A DNA stretch of 64,000 nt from Gonatopus flavifemur (GCA_018340375.1 JAFFJZ010000001.1:17130001-17194000), one strand, 5' to 3'; positions 46,281 to 58,135 are shown, counted from the first letter of the stretch. Notes: generated by a model not told the origin, from the letters alone. Numbers and translations: made by a program.

Positions 46281-47524
46281 TGCTCGGAGAAATCTTACAA
46301 TGAAATGTTCATTCGGATGATACGCTGGTATCCCCTCAATGAACTCTGATAAAATGTTTCTATTAGAGAATTCACTTTCACCTTGGAAATTTTTCGAAAT
46401 TGTATACTATTCTGGAGAAATTTGAGTTCCTCGCTGAGATGGAGACCCTACTTCTGAATAAAGTGATTGTATACAACTAGGCTTGTGTTCCAAAACTTTG
46501 CTCCCGTACACTGAAATATCAGTTTTCTATGTCTTTCTGATCAACCGAACAAAGCTGTGCTGTTCATTTGACCAGCTGATACTGCTACACTGATATTTAG
46601 AGTACAATGGTGGAGTATTGTTACTTTCATCAGAAATATTAGGCGATACCGATACCGTGTCCCACAATCCCAAGACGATGATCGCATCTGATAGTATTTC
46701 TCGATACCAAGGCGAGATTTTCAAAGTATCGTCGAGAATCTGGTCTCGTGCCCCCCCCCCCCCCCCCCATGAAAAATTAGATCACATAGTACAATTTCAT
46801 GTCCCCAAACGAATATTATCATCTCTGCTTTTCAGGATAAAGGATCTTCAATGGCAATTGCAGTATTTTTTTTCAGTCCACTATTGGAATGAATTGAATT
46901 TTTTTTTCTCGGGATGATAAAAATCTCTAAAAGTTTATAGGCGTGTAAAGGGTCGTTCGACAACTACGTGGTGAATGACTGGAGGGGGGGGATAAGTGAA
47001 ACGAAATGCTATAATGAATTACATGGGGGGGGGGGGGACGGAATTTGAGTCCAAACTACGTTGTTTTTTATTGATCTTACACTTGGAAGAATATTCAATA
47101 TAGAAAAAAATCAGTCATTTGAACGAGGAACGGATAGATATTTGATCGGATCAAATAAGATTTTATTTCATCCAAGTAAATTTCATTTGAAAAGAATTAC
47201 GTCTCATTTTAATGGGATAAATAATTTATTCCAGTCAGAAACGAAATTCTATTAGGTTCGTGTTTGAATAAAAATTTATTCGATTGAAATGATTTGAGAA
47301 GACCACGATCTCACACGGGGAAAACAGCCTGTTCCAGCGCAACAAAATTTTAGTTAGAATGAACGCAAAGCAGGGATGGGCAGGTCAGAATACATTTGTA
47401 CTCATGAATACTTTTTTGAATAAATAGTTTTTTCATTTAATAAAAATCACCAATTCTATAGATGGATGTTGGTTTCCAAGTAGCACCAGAATATACTATG
47501 AACGTTCTTCGAATATTCGAAATA
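46281..47524. other. Non-coding with C and G homopolymers
   Basis: 46751-46768 is a run of 18 C followed by ATG; 47025-47037 is a run of 13 G preceded by CAT, forming a short inverted repeat around about 255 bp. A further G run is at 46984-46991. The phrase AAGGGTCGTTCGACAACTAC (46948) is like a sequence common at ends of dispersed insect repeats. 47318-47385 matches the left part of the MITE 50422-50647 (AACAAAATTTTAGTT...AATGAACGCAAAG). No gene. Confidence 0.5.
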
Positions 47525-47560
47525 TAGGGTTGGCAACTAAGTAATTGCGGACTTTTGTTA

Positions 47561-48847
47561 TTAGGTGTACAAATAAGTTTCCGCGGTTTTTTATAAAAAA
47601 TTAGGAATTTATTGTAAAGGAAAAGTACATTACGTTTTATTCAAAGTATTTTCCATCATTTGCCACTACTTTTCCCCATCTTTCTGGCAACATTCGGATA
47701 CCCCGTCGAAAAAACTCTTCATCTTTTGACGCTATCCACAAATCTACCCAATTGTTGGTGTCTTCATATGATGTGAAGCGCTGCTCAGACAGACCATGTG
47801 CCATCGACCGGAACAGGTGATAATCAGAAGGGGCTAAGTCTGGTGAATACGGCGGGTGGGGTAAAACTTCCCAGTTGAGTGTTTCCAAGTATGTTTTTAC
47901 CGGCGCCGCAACATGTGGACGAGCATTATCGTGTAAAAGAATAATTTTGTCGTGTCTGGAGTAGTAATGGGCGCGTTTTTCCTTAAGTGCCCGACTCAAT
48001 CTCATCAATTGTGTTCGGTAGAGAGCTCCAGTAATGGTTTCGCTTGGTTTCAGCAATTCATAATACACGACACCAAGCTGATCCCACCAAATACACAGCA
48101 TGAGTTTTTTTCCATGAATATTCGGCTTAGCTGTCGATGTTGATGGTTCGCCGGGCTTAACCCATGACTTTCTCTTCTTTGGATTATCGTAGTGAATCCA
48201 TTTTTCGTCACCAGTGACTATACGATGCAAAAAACTCTTTTTTTTTATTCCTGGCAAGCAGCATTTCACTCATGCATAATCGGCGTTCAACGTCTCTCGG
48301 CTTTAGTTCATATGGAACCCAATTTCCTTGTTTTTGAATCATTCCTAACGATTTTAAACGATGTGAAATTGCTTGTTGAGTCACTTGTAGAGTAAGTGCA
48401 AGTTCTTTTTGCGTTTGGGACGAATCTTCCTCCAATAGTACTTCTAATTCCATGTCTTCGTACACTTTCGGCCTTCCACTGCGTTCTTTGTCTTTAACGT
48501 CAAACTCACCGTTCTTAAACTTTTGAAACCATTCCTGACAACTTCTCTCACTCAAAGCAGCTTCACCATATGCTTCTAGAAGCAATCGATGCGCCTCAGC
48601 TGCAGATTTTTTCACATTAAAGAAGTAAATCAAAAGTTCCCGCAAATGATGCTTATTCGGAATAAAACTTGACATTTTTGCACGAAAAAAATTACGTGAT
48701 GCTGATACGGAATCACTAGTACTTTAAGGTTATGGTGTTGCCAGATGACTAAACTTGGGATATTACGTTTTACATCTGACAATTTCTCCATAACCTTCTG
48801 GTGGGGCCATCTTTTGACAAACCGCGGAAACTTATTTGTACACCTAA
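47561..48847 (-). mobile_element. Mariner element D, nested in E
   Basis: A 1,287-bp element with inverted ends TTAGGTGTACAAATAAGTTT (left) and the same at the right when reversed, continuing CCGCGGTTT. It is flanked by TA (47559-47560, 48848-48849). The ends look identical over at least 27 bp, which argues for a recent insertion. It carries a nearly intact transposase. Its closest relative here is element A. Confidence 0.96.
47637..48675 (-). pseudogene. Mariner transposase of element D, one frameshift
   Basis: A full-length DD34D transposase (about 345 codons) from ATG 48675 (MSSFIPNKHHLRE) to TAA 47637-47639 (after DGKYFE). The N-terminal helix-turn-helix half (CQEWFQKFKNG, EVLLEEDSSQTQKEL, WVPYELKP) is in one frame to a run of nine A (minus strand, 48238-48246); the remainder is in another frame. 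The catalytic part is complete: TGDEKWIHYDN, HDNARPH and APSDYHLF, with 34 residues between the last two Asps, and LPERWGKVVANDG at the end. Only the homopolymer slip separates it from an open frame, so a sequencing error is possible. Confidence 0.93.
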
Positions 48848-48887
48848 TAGAAAATCAAAGACACTTTTTTCATGGAACTAAATAACC

Positions 48888-49911
48888 TTATTCTGTAATG
48901 TATTGCCCATTTTGATCAATGACCTTTTGCCATCTTTCAGGCAGCATCATAATCCCACGTTCATAAAACTTCTGGTTTTTATTAGCAAAAAACTGAATCA
49001 GGTACGATTTGACATCATCATCATTACTGAAATTTTTACCATTCAAGGAGTTTTGGAATGATCGAAACAAAAAGTAATCAGATGGTGCAAGGTCAGGACT
49101 ATATGGTGGATGTGGCAAAACATCCCAACCAAGCTCCAATAATTTTTGCCGAGTGACCAAAGATATGTGTGGCCTTGCATTGTCATGATGGAATGCAACA
49201 CCTTTTCGATTTGTCAATTCGGGCCGCTTCTCTTCAACTGCATTGTTTAATTTCGTTAGTTGTTCAATGTAGACATCAGAATTGATCGTTCGGTTGGGTG
49301 GTAAGAGTTCAAAGTAGACAATTCCTTTGTAATCCCACCAAACTGATAACAAAACCTTCTTTTGATGAATATCAGTTTTTGCTGTTGTTCGAGTTAGTTC
49401 ACCTGGCCTGCTCCACGATCTTTTCCGCTTGATATTGTTGTACACAATCCATTTTTCATCGCCAGTTGTCAGTCGTTTTAAAAATGGATCATTTTCATTA
49501 CGTTTCTTTAGCAAATCGCAGATGTCAATGCGTTGCGTTAAATGCGTTTCTTTCAGTTCGTGAGGAACCCATGTATCGAGTTTTTGAACATAGCCAAGTT
49601 GTTTTAAGTGATTTTCAATGCATGTATGTGATACATGAAGTTTCTCTGCAATCTCACGTGTTGTACTGTGACGATCCGAATCGATGATTGCTTTGATTAG
49701 GGCGTCATTAACGTCAACGACCAGAGCGTTTTTCATCTTTGAGTGACAAATCACCAGAACGAAATTTGGCAAACCAATTTTGACACTGCCGTTCTTTTAA
49801 AGCTTCGTCACCATGAACAGCACATAACTTTTCATGAGCTTGTGATGCGTTTTTCCCTTTGCGAAAATAAAAAAGCAAAATATGACGAAAATGTTCCTTT
49901 TGATTTTCCAT
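48888..49911 (-). pseudogene. Mariner transposase of element E, one frameshift
   Basis: It starts at ATG 49911 (MENQKEHFRHILLFYF) and ends at TAA 48888-48890. The first 65 codons include the first helix-turn-helix (QAHEKLCAVHGDEALKERQC) up to KRSGR, where a small indel near 49717 shifts the frame. From there to the stop one frame of about 280 codons is open: STTREIAEKLHVSHTC, WVPHELKETH, TGDEKWIVYNN, HHDNARPH and APSDYFLF (34 residues between the last two catalytic Asps), and LPERWQKVID. Length and motifs are normal for a mariner transposase. The 294-codon frame's own upstream ATG (49772) lies in the wrong frame for the N terminus. Confidence 0.93.
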
Positions 49912-50116
49912 TTTTCAACGAACGCCAAACGAAAACTACGCAAACGATCAAAAAACTTTTGTTACTGATTGACAGCTGAATTGCCAACTATTAAATAACA
50001 AGATGTGTTTTACATTTGTACTACGTCTGCAAACCTAAAAATTCAACTGACACCATCCATGAGTGAAATCCGCAATTACTTAGTTGCCAACCTGATATGT
50101 TCTATGCACATTCCAA

Positions 50117-50378
50117 CACTGAGAGAAAAAATTTCCGGAAACAATGAAATATTTAGTTGAATAGTCGCCATAAAATACTTAATTGATTCGAATAAACTTT
50201 CATTGACTCAATTAAATCACTGTTTCAATTGATGAAATATTCCATAGCATATTAAATATTTGTTTGATTGAATGAATATTTAATCGAGTCAATGAAAGTT
50301 TATTCAAATCAATTAAGTATTTTATGGCGACTATTCAACTGAATGTTTTATTGTTCCCGGAAATTTTTTCTCTCAGTG
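50117..50378. mobile_element. Foldback MITE, CACTGAGAGA ends, AA flanks
   Basis: The left arm CACTGAGAGAAAAAATTTCC...GAATAGTCGCCATAAAATAC pairs with the right arm, which reversed starts identically. Arms are about 110 bp. The direct dinucleotide AA lies on both sides (50115-50116, 50379-50380). A second member of the family is at 58136-58361. Confidence 0.9.
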
Positions 50379-50421
50379 AAAGAGACCGTTTCATAGGTGC
50401 TATGCATATTCATCGAGCGTA

Positions 50422-50647
50422 CACTGAGAAAACGTTTGTTTCGGCGAAACAAAATTTTAGTTGAAATGAACGCAAAGAAACTTTTTGGTTGGCTGGAATA
50501 AAATTTATTTGTCAGTATGGAAGCCTTAATTATTGTGAACCAAATTTTGTTCACCCCAAATAAATTGTATTTCAGCCAACAAGAAAGTTTCTCTGCGTTC
50601 ATTTCAACCAAAATTTTGTTTGGCTGGAACAAACTGTGTTTTCAGTG
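50422..50647. mobile_element. Foldback MITE, CACTGAGAAAAC ends, TA flanks
   Basis: The left tip CACTGAGAAAACGTTTGTTT pairs with the reversed right tip CACTGAAAACACAGTTTGTT. The arms run through AACAAAATTTTAGTTGAAAT and AACGCAAAGAAAC to a loop near 50535. TA lies on both sides (50420-50421, 50648-50649). A lone left part occurs at 47318-47385. Confidence 0.88.
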
Positions 50648-50649
50648 TA

Positions 50650-51345
50650 TGTAATAGAATATACGACGCTACGTCAATCGAACGGCGATTGAATGAATAT
50701 TGTACTTTTGGAATGTACTATATACGTTCTAAGTATATTTGAAACAGTCTCATTCAAACATTCTATGAACGTTCATTATATGTTCTTCGTATCTCATTCG
50801 TATATTTTACGAACATTTCTATTTCGTATATACTTTGAAATTCTTTTGCTCCTTGGGTTGTGTGAGCCTTCAACCGATCATCCGGTAATGAATAATCAGT
50901 ATAGCACAATGAACTCCGAGGAAAAAGTGAAAAGTACTCATGAGTAGAAATGTATTCTGACCTGTCCATCTCTGACGCAAAGCAATCTTTTGATTTGACT
51001 GAAACCAATTTTGTCTATGATGAACAAAATTTGGTTCACAAAAATGAACATCAAAGCAATCGCATGACACGTCTAACGAACTCAAATCCCGTAAAGGGGA
51101 ACTACCGATCCTTCACCTAGGACTTCAGCGGAATGAAAGTGAAGAAATGGGAACCGTGGAAATAAGGTAGTGCCTCCGTTGAGGCAACGGAGAAATACCC
51201 GGCTCTTGTATTTCCCATAAAATTCATATTTGGAAAAAAATGACGGAATCTGAATCTGCGAATCTACCAATATGATTTCGCTTTCTCGACATTTTTTTAT
51301 ATCAAAAATCAAAATTTCTCACACCAAACGACTCCCCAAAACTCA
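50650..51345. other. Non-coding, nothing recognised
   Basis: No gene. TTATATGTTCTTCG and TATATGTTC-like words recur at 50700-50800. The rest is unremarkable. Confidence 0.4.
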
Positions 51346-52226
51346 CACCGTAAAAAATAATCGGAATTGTCCTATACGCAGCAATCGGAAAATCACGGTC
51401 ATGGGGTGGGAAATTAATTTCCAGTACATGTATATGAAATTTCCCATAAATTCAACTGACAATTCCAAACTTTATGGGATTTTTACTATCATTGTGCAGT
51501 GAATTTCCGGTAAAATACTGAAAATTCCCAACGCATGTATGTGTTAATTACTTCCGAACATTTATGTGAAGTTTCCCGTAGAAATTGTTCACGGTGCAGA
51601 GAACAATTTTGGTTCTGTATCCGTCTATCTATCTGTCTATCTGGCGAATGGGAGAATTCGCGCTGTAAGGGCAGAGAGAGAGAGAGTATTTTTGTCCCGC
51701 TCTGATACATTCGTCTAGAATTCATTACTTTCTCTTTCAAAACTAGGTCTCAAAACAGAACGTTTGCTTGCAAGTAGGTGACAAATACTCTTTTCTGCTC
51801 CATTTTTTGGCCGTTTCATCCGTTTCAGCATATAATATGATCACCCGAATAAAAACTTTGAATATATTTGGATAAAAACTTGAAAATGGATACAAAATCA
51901 AAATCGAAATGGATGGAATTAGATTCTTACATCAATTTTCAAATTTCTATCCGAATTCATCCGAAATTTGTACTACACTGTGAAAAATTTCTATGGTGAA
52001 CTTCACATGAATGTTCGGAAGTGATTACCACATACATGCGTTAGGAATTTTCGGTATTCCACCAGAAATTTACTGCAAGATAATAGTAAAAATCCCATAA
52101 AGTTTGGACTTTTCAGTTGAATTTATGGAAAATTTCATATACCTGTATCGGAAATTGGTATCCCATCCCAAGACCGGAATTTTCCGAATGCTGCGTACAG
52201 GAAAATTCCGATTATTTTTTACAGCG
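51346..52226. mobile_element. Large foldback element, ~254-bp arms, 370-bp spacer
   Basis: The left arm 51346-51599 (tip CACCGTAAAAAATAATCGGA) pairs over its whole length with 51974-52226 (reversed tip CGCTGTAAAAAATAATCGGA). Shared blocks include AACTTTATGGGATTTTTACT and CGCATGTATGTG. The 370-bp spacer (51600-51973) contains a CTATCTATCTGTCTATCTGG run and GA repeats and may be captured sequence. The flanks are CA and TA. Related arms occur at 52370-52839 and 60860-60958. Confidence 0.88.
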
Positions 52227-52369
52227 TAGGGTAGGGACATTTTTTCAATAGGTACATCGTTATATAGAGAGTTCCATGTCATCATTGAAATTCCAAATTT
52301 AAGAAGTTTCTTTTGAAAATCATGCCATGAGAATACAGATTCTGAGCCCCCGGAGTGGAGCCGCGTCTT

Positions 52370-52839
52370 AACTGTAAATAATATTCGGGATTTTCCCATA
52401 AGTATGTGAAGGAAATCTCCATACTTCTACAGGAAAAGCGGATTCCCGTACAATTATAGGAATTGTCACATAAAAATATATACACTGAGAGCCCAATTTT
52501 TTAGATTGGAAGAAATTTTTCTTTCTCCTTATTCCAATAAATATTTTGTTCAATCAAGAATTTAGTTGGAAGGAAAAAGTTGTCATCAAACTGAAACAAA
52601 GAATTTTCAAATTGGAACAAAAATATATTCCTTCTTAAATTTGAAAAAAATTACTTCAATTCAATCAAAAATTTTTTGATTTTGAAAAAAACAAGATTTA
52701 CCAGAATGAGGGCAAAGAAATTTTCTTCCAATCTAAGAAATTGGGTTCTCAGTGTAATATTAAAATTGCTGTTTTTATGGGATTTCTACGTTGAGTTTAT
52801 AGGATTTTTCCAAAAATTTACGGGAAATTTTTTGCAGTA
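52370..52839. mobile_element. Relative of the 51.3 kb foldback, split by a MITE
   Basis: The left end AACTGTAAATAATATTCGGG and the reversed right end ACTGCAAAAAATTTCCCGTA mark a smaller member of the same family, with GGGATTTTCCCATAAG and TTATGGGATTTCTACG inside. The MITE 52493-52754 interrupts its middle. It is decayed. Confidence 0.6.
52493..52754. mobile_element. MITE, CACTGAGAGCCC ends, TA flanks, nested
   Basis: The left end CACTGAGAGCCCAATTTTTT pairs with the reversed right end CACTGAGAACCCAATTTCTT, continuing AGATTGGAAGAAA. The arms pair partly inward (TTGGAAC, CAAATTGG). TA lies on both sides (52491-52492, 52755-52756). It sits inside 52370-52839. Confidence 0.88.
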
Positions 52840-52944
52840 TTGTATCGGTTGGTCATCGACGTTTCGCCATTATTTCAGAGACTTTTATAGTGACCGAACT
52901 TTTAGTTTTCGTGCGGCCACCTGTAACTTCCATGGTAGTGAAGT

Positions 52945-53036
52945 GCAATCATGGTGAAACGTCGGCAACCAACTGATACAAGACGCGGGTCCATTCCGGA
53001 AACTTAAAATCTAGATCTTCTTGGAAATCGCGGAAG
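52945..53036 (+). repeat. Dispersed repeat (second copy of 21234)
   Basis: GCAATCATGGTGAAACGTCG, CGGCAACCAACTGATACAAG and CATTCCGGAA match 21234-21325. A reverse-complement partial copy at 52350-52369 lies on the other side of the element 52370-52839, so together they form an outer inverted pair. Confidence 0.65.
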
Positions 53037-53570
53037 AATCAATCGACTAATCATACCATGAAATATGACAAATCGTGAAACATTTCTATAATATTATTGC
53101 GGAACATTCATGAATGTTTTGGTTTGAGATATTTCATTTGGATTGTACCAATAATAATGAATTGAGAAACGTTTCATAACAGGTTTGATGGAATGATTAT
53201 GAGACCATATATTGGAGAATCCTCATTCGCAATATTTCAAAGGTGACACGGTTTCTGATGTTCCTAAAGAGATATCTGTGTCACATATTGCATGAAAATT
53301 CAGCGAGACATTGTTTAACATCTCAGTGAATGTTTCATGTCCAATGGGCTCAGGTGCTTAAGAGCTTATATGTAAATCCTCAGGTACATTGTACACGCAT
53401 GCATTCAATCTCTTAGTGTTATTCATTCATTCGTTGAATCGTTTATTTATTTGAACGAATTACAAATTGTGGAAATGTAACGCAAACGCTACTGAACTAT
53501 ATCACTTGAATATGGGACAGTTGGAAAAATTTATAAAAATTCACTTGGTACTTGACAGATGCTAATTATG

Positions 53571-53757
53571 CACAGCAAAAAATTTTGTGTCATAGGAAGT
53601 CCACTCATAGTTTGTGTTGAAAACAACATATGAAATTCTGAAATTCACAGATTTTCAGTTTAAATTTAACATTTTTTTGTTAATATTTGACATGAGTTGC
53701 AAGTGGACTTCCTGGAACATACACGTGTGTTGAAAATACACAAAATTTTTCACTGTG
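53571..53757. mobile_element. MITE, CACAGCAAAAAATTTTGTG ends, TG flanks
   Basis: The left end CACAGCAAAAAATTTTGTGT pairs with the reversed right end CACAGTGAAAAATTTTGTGT. The inner arms share GGAAGTCCACT with AGTGGACTTCC. TG lies on both sides (53569-53570, 53758-53759). 187 bp, non-coding. Confidence 0.85.
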
Positions 53758-53759
53758 TG

Positions 53760-56700
53760 TATGTCGATTATCCAATCTGACTGATTTTGTGATTGCTATG
53801 TGAGCTCTATTGAAAAATCTCATAGAATCAGATTCTTAAGATATTATTGATTCACCATTCCCATGTTGTAGCATAAGTCTTTATAGAGTCAATGATATAA
53901 GCGAATGATTAGAATTCATAATTATGTTAATTAGTTTCATCGGATCCAAAGGGAAAATCCAGGAAGTCTGCGAGTTTTATAAACGATTCCTTGCATCCAC
54001 GTGCAAGTACGGATCCAAACAATGTTCACAAATGAGCTTTACGATATAGCATCTTCATTATAGATCCTGTTTACACTTTCCTTTCCTCAAAGTCAAAAAG
54101 AAAGGATGAAACATGGAATAAACATGAAGTACGAAAGATAGAATATGCTCAGTGGCGTTGAGAAGTACACTGTGTTTATTAAAGAGAGCGTATCAAATCT
54201 GTAACGCGTGCTCCCTTTGAAACTCCTCTCATTTTTTCCCTCTTCCTTCCTCCTTTACACGATGAAAACTCATCACTTACTGTGGTCTCGTGATATCATT
54301 TAAATTGTGTTTTATAATTACTCGGGTACAGAAAACGTGCGGTATTCTCTAACCAAAGGTCTCTGAAGTCGCAACTACCTTTTTCGCGATTCTCTCGTTG
54401 ATTCTCTCTCCTCCGTTTTACTCCCTTCATTTTATTCCATTATATGAAACAAATTTTCGTTCTCCACACCGAGGAGAAACGTAACTTTCGGCAATGTGAT
54501 ATACTCTCTTGTCCCAAAAACATATTTTCTCAACGTTTCGATTCAAACCCCATCGAAGACCGCTGACAATGAGAGTCACAATAACTTTCTTTTCTATATC
54601 AGAAACCCGAGAACTAGGATTGATTCAAAGACATCAATGTTTTAATTCATCTATTCATTCGATGTTTCACCGAATCGAATATATTTGTTCTGTCTTCTCT
54701 GTACTCATTGATTCCTTTCCTGTGTTTTTTTCTGTTACGCTTGACCGTGGTTAAGTCACGTTAAGCCCGGCAAACAGAGACTTGAGCGCGCCTGGTTCTC
54801 GAGTAGTGTATAAAGGCGAGTTTTCGAACGGTCGAGCAAACGAAACGAGTTACGGCCGTGGGGCCTCTAAAAATAAATATGTTGTTTATTCACAAGTAAA
54901 CCGGATGCCGTTGTTTGCTTTGGAGCAAATCGTTTTGTTAAGTTTTACCGAGAGCGAGAGCTGACGCGCTGTTATGTGCGTGTGTTGTGCGAGCATGCTT
55001 GGTATTGGTTATACATATGTCTGTTTATGAATTGAAAGAAGATGAAAAACGTGAATTAAAATGAGAAAGAGATCAACGATGTGAAGTGGATGAAAATGAG
55101 AAAGGGCAAAGGGAGGAAGTGAAAAAGACAGACATAGAGAATACCCGTCAAATCAGCGGTTACCTTCCTTCGTACACATGTGTTTTTCCGGCCCGTTCCT
55201 CTCGTTTCACCATACGAAATTGGGTATACGAAATGCGGATACTATATGTTCAAATTTTTATCCAACTCGCAGGCAAATTAATCGATTAGAATTTCTAAAT
55301 TCAACAAAATCAATTCTGAAATGTATCAATGAAAGCGGATTTCATCATTTTAGAACTCCTTAAATGTTTTCAGTTCTGACGTCAATGAAGCGTATCTCTA
55401 CGATGTTGAATAATCGATTGACTAAGGTCTGTACACAAAACGTGCATAAAATTACAACGTTCTGAAGCGAAGAATAAAACTCTCAATTGTTCAGAACTCT
55501 CCTGCACGTGCATCACACGTTTGTCGTGTATGTACATTTATATAGTTATCCTCGTCTCTTTTGTAAAAGGAGACTCGGGAAAATGAACAACACAGTGATA
55601 ATATGACATTGGAATTGATATCTCTTCTCGGAAGATCCAAGTTTAAACCAGAAAATTTCAAGATTCGTCCCCTATACTTCCTATATTCGACAATTATCGT
55701 TCGGAAGATGCAAGGAAATTCTTCGAAACGTATTATCCAGGTGATTCTGATGAAATCCTGATGGAGATGAATTTTCAAATAAAAATACAGTGAAAAAAAT
55801 TAATAGCAGGGAAGAAATAACTTCCCGCATCGTGAAGAGTGTATGAGAGGAGAGCTTTCAACTTCGTAGCGTAGTGAAATTCATTACCTCACTACGGAGT
55901 TCGGATTATCCGGGTAAATCTGGAGAATTGAAGGCAACTGAAGAGTGGAGTGGATCTCGTCACAAAAATGCGAGTTCTAATCTAGTTGCAGCAAAAAGCA
56001 TGTGTTTTCAAATATTTCACCCCTCGCGAAATTTGTTACTACTTTATATTCTCTTTTTTTTCCTCCCTCCGAGTATCCTTCCCATGGATCTTACTTGCAA
56101 ATAGTTCAAATGAATTCACATGAACCTTTTTGGAATACAGATTGATGTGCTGTTCTCAATATTCACATTTGTTCGGTTAAATAGATGTTTTGTAAAAAAT
56201 TTTGTACACACGCTGAGTGCAATTATTTTCCAATAAATCCCCCTCTGATTTATTATACAATGTTTCCCCACCGAGACTAGCGAGGAATTTTTTATTGTCT
56301 CTTTTACGTCTTTCGTTTTTGAACGTGGGTGTGATTGTAATCATAATTTTGAAGGAAATAAATTTATGCAACGCAACACTCCTTAGTAAGGAAATAAAAG
56401 AGCAGAAGAGACGGAAGAAAACAGACAGGAATGCTTTGTATACATAAAAACGCTTTAAAATTCTCGAAGCGCTTACAAGGTAGCTGCTTCACCCACTCTT
56501 CACCCTGATAGAGAAACGTAGAGTGCCGCGGGGGTTGTAATTGGCAATATCTATCGAATTTTACAATAAATCTCACGAAGCCCCTGAGGGGAGGGGAAAA
56601 GAGGTGTTGGAGGTAAGAGAGGCAATAAAACATCGGGTGGTATCGCAAGGGCTCGTCTTCCGCCACCCCCTATCACCCATCACCCCCTTTACCTCCGACG

Positions 56701-58135
56701 GCGTAGCACTACATACTTAACGACTTATCTTATCATGAAATTCGGTCGCAGTTACAGCTTTCTTGATTCTTGAATTCTCAAACACAAAAGAGTACTCTAC
56801 GCACATGGCATGAAATGATTTATGACTTATGTTGAGACAATTCTCGTTCTCCTATTCAATAATTATCGTAGTTCAATCATTTCACAGCTCAAATTCGTGA
56901 ATGAATCATGAAAACTCGACAATTAGTCGGAGAAGCCGTTCCTTGAAATAATTTCTCTTCAAACCACCTGCGTATTATACACTCAATTTATGAGAATATA
57001 TTGTTAGATTTTCTTGTTTTCCAAGTACGATATTCAACATGCGACAGTGTTTCTATAATATTCTCTATACATCGAACACATCAGAGAAGAGTTAGGTGTT
57101 GCGTTGCGTGTTTTGTTTGCGCGTTACTTGTGTCGCGTGTTGTATGTCCAGCTGTGCAAAAGTATACGGAACCTCAGCAGCTCGACCACAACACAGACTA
57201 CATTCAGCAGGGAGTTTCATGCAAATGAAGCATGCAATGTGCTTCGATAGCCGCCGTCTAATTTATATTTATATAAATACTACGTTTGCCTTAAGAAACT
57301 AGACCTCGTACTGTCTCATTCGCTCATCGATGATAAACACCTTGGTGGAAAAGAATGCAATACCCTGTGGTTATGTTTTAGGAATTGTATATTGTGTATG
57401 TATCGTAGTTATTTTCATTCCACTCACTTTATTCTCGTGATTTATTGATTTTTCCACTTTCCAGTATACTTTTCTTGAAAGCATGCCAGAAACTGATTGA
57501 AATTCACAATCATTTGAAGTTTATTACAATTTCGCAAATTTTCTATTCAACTCATTTTTCGTAAAATATTCAAACGAGTACGATACGCGAATTAAATATT
57601 CTTCTCCGAATTCAAACAATCCGTAGAATACTAGAATATTGAACGCAGTTTCAATTTAATAAGCGAATTCAATCATGAATAGTGAAACGGTGATCTTTCA
57701 CTGCAGGGGAATGGTAGGAAGGTGATAAAAAATAATGTCATAGCTGACTTGTAATGTAAGGGATGCGCCCGCAAGTGAGGGAGAGAAGAGAAGAGACGAT
57801 GGGGCAAGTGAGCCAACCTGAAGACGAAGCTTTCTCATTATATCAAATGATTTATATGCGTTCTACCTTACCGCTCGCCGTCGGAAAGAAGGTTCTAGGT
57901 TAAAAATAAAGTTAAAAGAAAAATAAGGTTTACCGGTGAAGCGGAGGAGCGTAAAGTCGCGAAAAAGAGGAGTCGAAGAGGGGAAAGAGTGAAAAGAGAC
58001 ACCGAAGCTTCTGGAATATATTATAAAAGTGAGCTTGAATGAGCTGTACTCTAGAATATCCTATCGACAAGAAGAAGAAGATATGTGTTCTCAAAAAATT
58101 CAATGATTTCAGTATTTTCCTACGTAAAAACTACA
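53760..58135. other. Non-coding stretch with GC/CpG-rich patches
   Basis: No gene was recognised. 54740-55000 is CpG-rich and contains TATAAAGG (54809-54816), a possible core promoter, but no supporting coding exon follows. 56510-56720 and 57720-58010 are purine/GC-rich. Frames such as 54782-54964 and 56364-56666 have no family resemblance. No repeats were seen. Confidence 0.45.

Larger units (their letters stand above)
47525..50095 (-). mobile_element. Mariner element E (mellifera-like), host of element D
   Basis: The left end TAGGGTTGGCAACTAAGTAA and the reversed right end TCAGGTTGGCAACTAAGTAA form inverted repeats of about 28 bp, flanked by TA (47523-47524, 50096-50097). After subtracting nested element D and one TA, E is about 1.28 kb, the normal mariner length. 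D sits 36 bp from E's 3' end, outside the coding region. The end sequence and transposase resemble mariners known from ants, bees and flies of the mellifera-type group (from memory). Confidence 0.95.

Noticed and set aside
46494..46506. AACTTTGCTCCCG matching the mariner A terminal repeat
   Set aside because: Only 13 bases match and no transposase sequence follows; could be a relic end but unsupported.
47952..48143. 63-codon + strand frame, and a similar one at 49466-49687
   Set aside because: Antisense shadows of the transposases of mariners D and E.
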